From Armillaria gallica (lineage: Eukaryota; Basidiomycota; Agaricomycetes; Agaricales; Physalacriaceae), in assembly GCA_037576215.1 (NCBI GenBank), contig JBANDB010000005.1, positions 2,232,001 to 2,296,000 of the forward strand: 64,000 nucleotides of DNA, given 5' to 3'. A program made the translations under genes and the position numbers. Every line of letters begins with the position of its first letter. Positions within the stretch are counted from its first letter, which is position 1. Positions 59,285 through 64,000 of the stretch are shown here, in pieces. The notes under the pieces were generated by a model. It ran no database searches. It was not told the origin of the DNA and worked only from the letters and a program-made list of their open reading frames with translations.

Positions 59285-60992
59285 TACTATAATCGGGACA
59301 CCCTAAATTTTAGGATTTCCGGTGTGTATTATGAAGATGTATTGTACGAATTTTTGGTTACGAGATTCCCCAGGGTTATAGAAGTAGTGGAAGGGACTCG
59401 GGCCGTCTTCAAAAATATGTATTACGGGTGGGTCGTGTAGTCCGTATCGATGACATATCTATAATTGGGTGAGAAAAAGCAAACCAAGTTAGCAAGAATT
59501 ATATATACTTGACCGATTACTATGGATCTGACTCAAGAACACGTCCGTCCCATCGTTCTTGTCACTCGACTTTTATCCGCTCTCGCTTCTAATGTTCAGA
59601 TGTGAACGGACAATGTCAACCGGGTGATGATTCAGAGCACTCGCCCGTCTTTGTCGAATCATGAAGTTTCACGCTCCACCGTGGTGTAACCGACGCTCCC
59701 GTCTCCGAATATCGAATACACAATTTCGGCCAGAAGATGCTCCGTACCTACAATTAGAACTAGTAGTTAGTTTATAGCACCAAATTCCGGTTCGTCACAA
59801 AGAAAGGACCGGGCTGTGGGGTGAGGGGTCTCAGAAGCACCAGTGCACTTCGAATCCTGAAATGAAAGCTAGTTTGACGGCTGTATTCAGGGCTCGTATT
59901 CTAATGCCCCCGCCGGCGAATTAAGCGAGGGAAAAGATAACCACAAGCGCACGAGAAACGCTCTGATACCACGAATGATGCTGGTTCTGAGAAGTTCATT
60001 TCCGTGATACATAATATACTCACCCACCACCAGTCTGTGTCCTATTTCATGGTCGAGTTGTGCGGCTAGGGTCCAAGTGGTCGCGCGCGCATTCGGCACA
60101 CAGCTGTAAATCCGACCGCCGAGAATTAATGATCAACGACACAAAGGTATGACAGTGAAAAACCCGATCCAGACTAGAAGACAGCCGCCTGATGGTAAAG
60201 AGAACTTTGGACCGGCACCCAGAGCTGAGAAGCAGCTAGTATTCGTTTTCATGCAAGTAGCGGCGTGCTTTCAATATCATTGCTGCGCATTAGCCATAAT
60301 TTAGAAGATCAACAGCACTGTCAGAAGCAGTGTGAACGGTGGCAAGGAACAAGCTATCAACAAAATGAATGAGATCCCACTTCTGTAAACGGGTATTTAT
60401 CTGGAAGAACCCTAGGTGGCGTTGATACGGAGGAAATTCGTCGTTACAAGCTGTCAGGTTTGATGAGCAAGACAGCGACAAGGCAGAGAAGAAGGGCGGT
60501 AGAGAGCGCGTACACATCGTAGTTGCTGCTTAAAAACCCGACATCCGGCCTGTGGCGCTGTACTACGCGACAGATTGAAATTTAAGCGCTGAGATGAAGT
60601 CTAAGAGTGCCAAGGTTCATTCCGATTCAATGAAAATTGATCTTCGATGTAGTTCAATGAGAGCACGTCGGATTCCTCGTTAATGCATATGGCCGCAGCC
60701 CGCCTTCAAGTCGTTCAAACAAAATTCCGACCCTGTATCGAGTACGAAACCCAGAGAAGACACAGCGCCGCAGTCGAATACGAAGACTTCAGAGCCGCCA
60801 AAGCTCCCCCCTATGTAGACGGTAAATAATCTAGAACACAGAATAACGTATAGAGAGAGAAACCGAGCCCAGGGACGCTCGCTCCTGGTTCACCAGTAAG
60901 GGGCGCGTCGGGCCGAAGTTCCGAAAGCCGAATAGAACGCTTGCCTCCCTTTTCGGCAGTCTGAGCCTGAGTGACCTTTGTCTTCTACCACC
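59285..60992. other. Intergenic, no gene supported
   Basis: Only short frames without splice context. The last 300 bp should hold the promoter of the following MYND gene; I see no strong TATA box. Confidence 0.5.
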
Positions 60993-62796
60993 ATGATGAA
61001 TCGTGTTCCTCCTTTGACTGCCAATTACTCTCAAGCTTGCTACGCCTGCTTTAAAACAGAAAGTCCAAACACAAAAATTTCACGCTGTACACGCTGCAAA
61101 CGCGTGTCTTATTGTGGAACAGGTTTGCATTGGCTCTTCCCCCCGACGCTTCTGTGATTAATGAGATATGCTAGACTGTCAAAGAGTTAGCTTTTGTCTT
61201 TAGGATTCATGCATCATGACTTATCTAGGTGTAACAACCTCTCTTTCAATAGAAGGACTGGTCTCAACACAAAGCGATTTGCAAGGCACTGAACGTAGTA
61301 GAAAAGAGCGCTCTTGCCATCTCGACTCTCACATTCTCTCTCGCTGATGCGCCCTCTACCGATACTGACTTTATCAACATGCTTGGTGATCAATTAGTTC
61401 AAAACGAAATCAGTCAAATTATGCTACCCTTTCGCAAGGAAGGACGTCCACTGAATACAGCAGAACAGAATTTACTGGCGTTCCAGCCCCGTTGCATGGC
61501 ATGGTATGTTACTCATTCTCACTGCAACAGACCTTCACGCTGACGTCTTCTCAGTGCCCGGACTGACCGACTCCTCCGAATGAAACCCTCCCCACTTCGC
61601 TCCTCCTCTCTTTCATCTTGCCCGGACTGTAAGATGGCGTTCTATTGCTGCGACGACCATTGGGAAGCTATTCGCCACATCCACCAGGAACAAGCCAGCG
61701 AAGAGGGACCGACGCAGTGCCAGATCAACCAGCAAGTACGCGCCGATATTCTCTTTGCAGACCTCATGAGTGGAATGTCTGTGCCTTTTTCATGGGCCCC
61801 TGAGCGTGTGAAGGATGCTTGGCATTCACTGGAAGGTGCGACATGGGAAAGCGAGTACCAAGAAGATGTTCAGCGTGCGTTTGGTGCCGATTTGCCGGCT
61901 TCTGTGGTGGTACGAGCCGCCTCGAATCAGTTGTCGATGCCTATGACAATCTTGTGGGCATTGGAGCACCTGAACGAGGGAGACGCGTGGACCACGAAGG
62001 AGACGCTGATGATCCACGTTAGTGCCCTTCAATGACATTCTATCATGACTTATATCGCGAAGATCATCGGCGCGTATGATGCCGAAGTGGGGGCTGGTCA
62101 AGTTTTTGAGGAGATTCTTCACAGACTTCCTCGAGTAAAGACTCTCAAAGTAAAGTTACCTTTGTTGACATCGGAGCTTGTGTTGACGTCGCGACAAGCT
62201 CGTTCTTTGTGGTCCGCAACTACCGCATTTGATGAAGCCGTGGTCTTCTGAGGTGATGACTATGGACACATGCTCGTGCGGCGTCTTGATCCTTTGTCAA
62301 GGCCATTGTCTAACCCTCCTGCAGAGACTGCAAAGACAAGTCTCGCGCTCGTCTTCACGAACACAGTCGCAAGTACGTATACCGTTTGTCGCTCGAGTTA
62401 TTCTGACTCGTATTTTGCAGACTGTATCATGAGCTTGGTGCTAGGTCTACTTTCGAAAAGCCCGACCTCGCCGTCGCCTTCAACTCTGGACTTTCCGAAG
62501 AAAGCGCTGGTACCTGGCCGGACACCATCAAATTCCTCGTTGAACGGAAGATACCCTCAATCTTTACCGTGAGTTACACCCTGCTCTTGAACCTTGTTTC
62601 TAATTTAAAAATGTAGGCTTACAATCGTCATGAGGCGGAAGCCGACGCCAAGATCCTCACCCGCTGTGGTGCGCAACTGGTATCCGCCCTCGGACCTAAG
62701 AAGAATCCATGGGAGAGTCTTCTAGCCAAACCTGAGCCGTGCAAAGTGTATGGATTCTACTCTGTAAATGGCTGGGTGGCTGGAGCGTTCCGTTAA
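60993..62796 (+). CDS. MYND / Mss51-like C-terminal domain protein
   Basis: Starts at ATG 60993. Exons 60993-61122, 61175-61185 (11 nt), 61253-61503, 61555-62017 and 62063 onward are joined in one frame by introns of 45-67 nt; the last exons are 62421-62568 and 62617-62796 (TAA). The MYND finger lies at residues 16-57 (CYAC, CTRC, YCGTDCQ, WSQHKAIC), with the 11-nt exon coding the CQR part. A second Cys cluster (CPDC...YCCDDHW) follows. The second half matches the Mss51-like C-terminal domain of fungal MYND proteins: MIHIIGAYDAE, EILHRLPRVKTL, PDLAVAFNSGLSEE, WPDTIKFL, IPSIFTAYNRHEAEAD. Between about 62150 and 62310 I could not fix the exon boundaries, so either one more intron or a lesion lies there. 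Mss51 itself is a COX1 translation factor, but most fungal proteins with this layout are uncharacterised. Confidence 0.8.
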
Positions 62797-63718
62797 CGTA
62801 TAATGTGTGTGATGAACATTCTATCTGATTTGCTTAGTCGATGAATTCAATGTGATAAGGTTATCTCGGTTGCACGCCCCCTGATCCGATGTTCGAATGG
62901 AATTTGGGGCTGATACTACAGGGCCTTTTGGGATGACTTGCGTACGTCAGAAGTTAAAGAGAGGCAAGTGCTGTCTCAAGGATCTGTGTCGTTAAGGACG
63001 ATTTGCTCGATGGATCAGGAGAATGCTCTTCCTGAGAAACTGCCCATCTTCCTATCTTCCCTCCATCTTGGCCTCAAGTTTGATTAATTCTCTCCATCTT
63101 TGCCTAAGGCTTGATTCTTCACCGTTATCAGAGGGCGTCCCGCTTCAAAATTGGTTGCAACTTCTTAGCGGTGCTCGGAGCTATTGCAGGGGTAACATCT
63201 TTTTCGAAAAGAACATGATGGTCGGAAGTCAATTAACGTGCTGTTTACTGGTGTCTACGATTCTTCGTGCACACCTTATACGGTATCTGGTCTCCTGTGA
63301 AGACATTTATCAAGGAATACGACAAAGACATTCTCTTAGGTATGCAACTCAATGCCTTGAGAACTGTTACTTGATGCTTTTTAGGACCATACAAGCGATT
63401 TTCTCATCACAACCGCTGTTCCATGATGGAAAGAATGGTTCTTTAGCCTGTTTTTTGATGCTTCTACGACGGCTGTAGAACGCAGAAAAACCTTTTAGGA
63501 ATGGCGAGTTGATGTTCGAACTACCGTTTCGGCTTAAGATGGATGGCACTCAGAGTATTTAGATACTCGAGGATCTCGTACATGCGTTCACCCCCGAACC
63601 TTGGTGAACAGTCAACGCCGCGAGGTTGAGGCAAAACTCTGATCGGGTATCCCGGACCGGCGGTTACAAAACCTGAACAGTCCCACCGTCGATTTACCTC
63701 TCTCTGGTCCTCTCCATC
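62797..63718. other. Intergenic with a relic frame
   Basis: Around 63233-63440 the plus strand reads FVHTLYGIWSPVKTFIKEYD, then after a 46-nt intron (GTATGC...TTTTAG) GPYKRFSHHNRCSMMERMVL and a stop. No start codon precedes it (a TAA lies just upstream) and the family is not recognised. A 151-codon frame overlaps it in another phase. I treat it as a gene fragment. Confidence 0.3.
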
Positions 63719-64000
63719 ATGCTGTTTCGACCCGCCCTTTCTCTCAGGGACTCAATTCTGCTGGTTCTGGGAGCGGCGTTGATGCATTTCGTTTCTCTGG
63801 TTGATCTATCAGACTCGAACACCGTCACTAGTATCAATACCCACCTTCAGCACATTGAAGATGCGCCATTACCACCTCCCATCTGGAAAGAGGATAGATC
63901 ACCTGCTAATCAGGTGGAAACGCACCCTGGAGAGATTGGTATTGTTACGATGACTCCGGAACCTTCGAAGTCATTGCAGACGGTCCACGGCAATCTACCA
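63719..64000 (+). CDS. 5' end of a predicted signal-anchored membrane or secreted protein (partial)
   Basis: ATG at 63719 opens 94 codons that run off the window. The N-terminus is MLFRPALSLRDSILLVLGAA with a hydrophobic helix at about residues 12-27. A Ser/Thr/Pro-rich stem follows (LPPPIWKEDRSPANQVE), which is the layout of type II membrane glycosyltransferases and similar Golgi proteins. The catalytic part lies outside the window, so the function is only a guess. Confidence 0.6.
   Translation, partial: MLFRPALSLRDSILLVLGAALMHFVSLVDLSDSNTVTSINTHLQHIEDAPLPPPIWKEDRSPANQVETHPGEIGIVTMTPEPSKSLQTVHGNLP

Noticed and set aside
1..64000. Secondary-metabolite or other functional gene cluster
   Set aside because: The recognised genes (mitoribosome, BCS1, PDR, MYND proteins) have no shared pathway, and no core biosynthetic enzyme is present.

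Overview
The window looks like nuclear DNA of a basidiomycete, most likely an Agaricomycete. Genes on the right carry many 45-65 nt introns with GT-AG ends and CTNAC-type branch sites. The gene types also fit: a nuclear mitoribosomal protein uS19, a BCS1-like AAA ATPase, a PDR-type ABC transporter, two MYND-finger proteins and a one-pass membrane protein with an acidic, proline-rich tail. I saw no rRNA, tRNA, CRISPR array or prokaryote-style operon.

Left part (270 to about 37,575): a tandem array of three near-identical units of about 12.17 kb (270, 12432, 24606), followed by the start of a fourth (36781). Each unit has two parts. X (about 2.7 kb) matches the 3' flank and body of the intact uS19 gene at 39431-39881. 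Y (about 9.5 kb) is found only in the array. X holds an open frame of about 200 codons, two small inverted-repeat elements and a 5'-truncated uS19 pseudogene. Y holds mostly decayed or unrecognised sequence, including a five-fold repeat encoding FCxxxTYRxPA-like peptides and a stretch with about 14 good introns but no intact long frame. The fourth X copy diverges after about 37,575 and leads into the functional uS19 locus, so the array probably grew by unequal exchange between X direct repeats beside this essential gene.

Right part (39.4-64 kb): uS19 (-) and a small membrane-protein gene (+) face away from each other. They are followed by a MYND gene (42.5-44.1 kb), a 2-kb terminal-inverted-repeat element packed with TCTTAAGA-type motifs (44.33-46.35 kb), a weak two-exon gene (47.6 kb), a 28-bp perfect palindrome (48.7 kb), the BCS1-like gene (+), the convergent 13-exon PDR transporter (-), a small TA-flanked inverted-repeat element (58.66-59.28 kb), a MYND/Mss51-like gene (+), a relic frame, and the 5' end of a predicted signal-anchored protein cut by the window edge. 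Two genes are tied to mitochondria: uS19 (mitoribosome) and BCS1 (Rieske protein translocation). The PDR pump acts at the plasma membrane. Nothing suggests a co-regulated cluster; this is an ordinary mixed gene row beside a repeat array. Exon boundaries were worked out by eye from splice signals and frame continuity.
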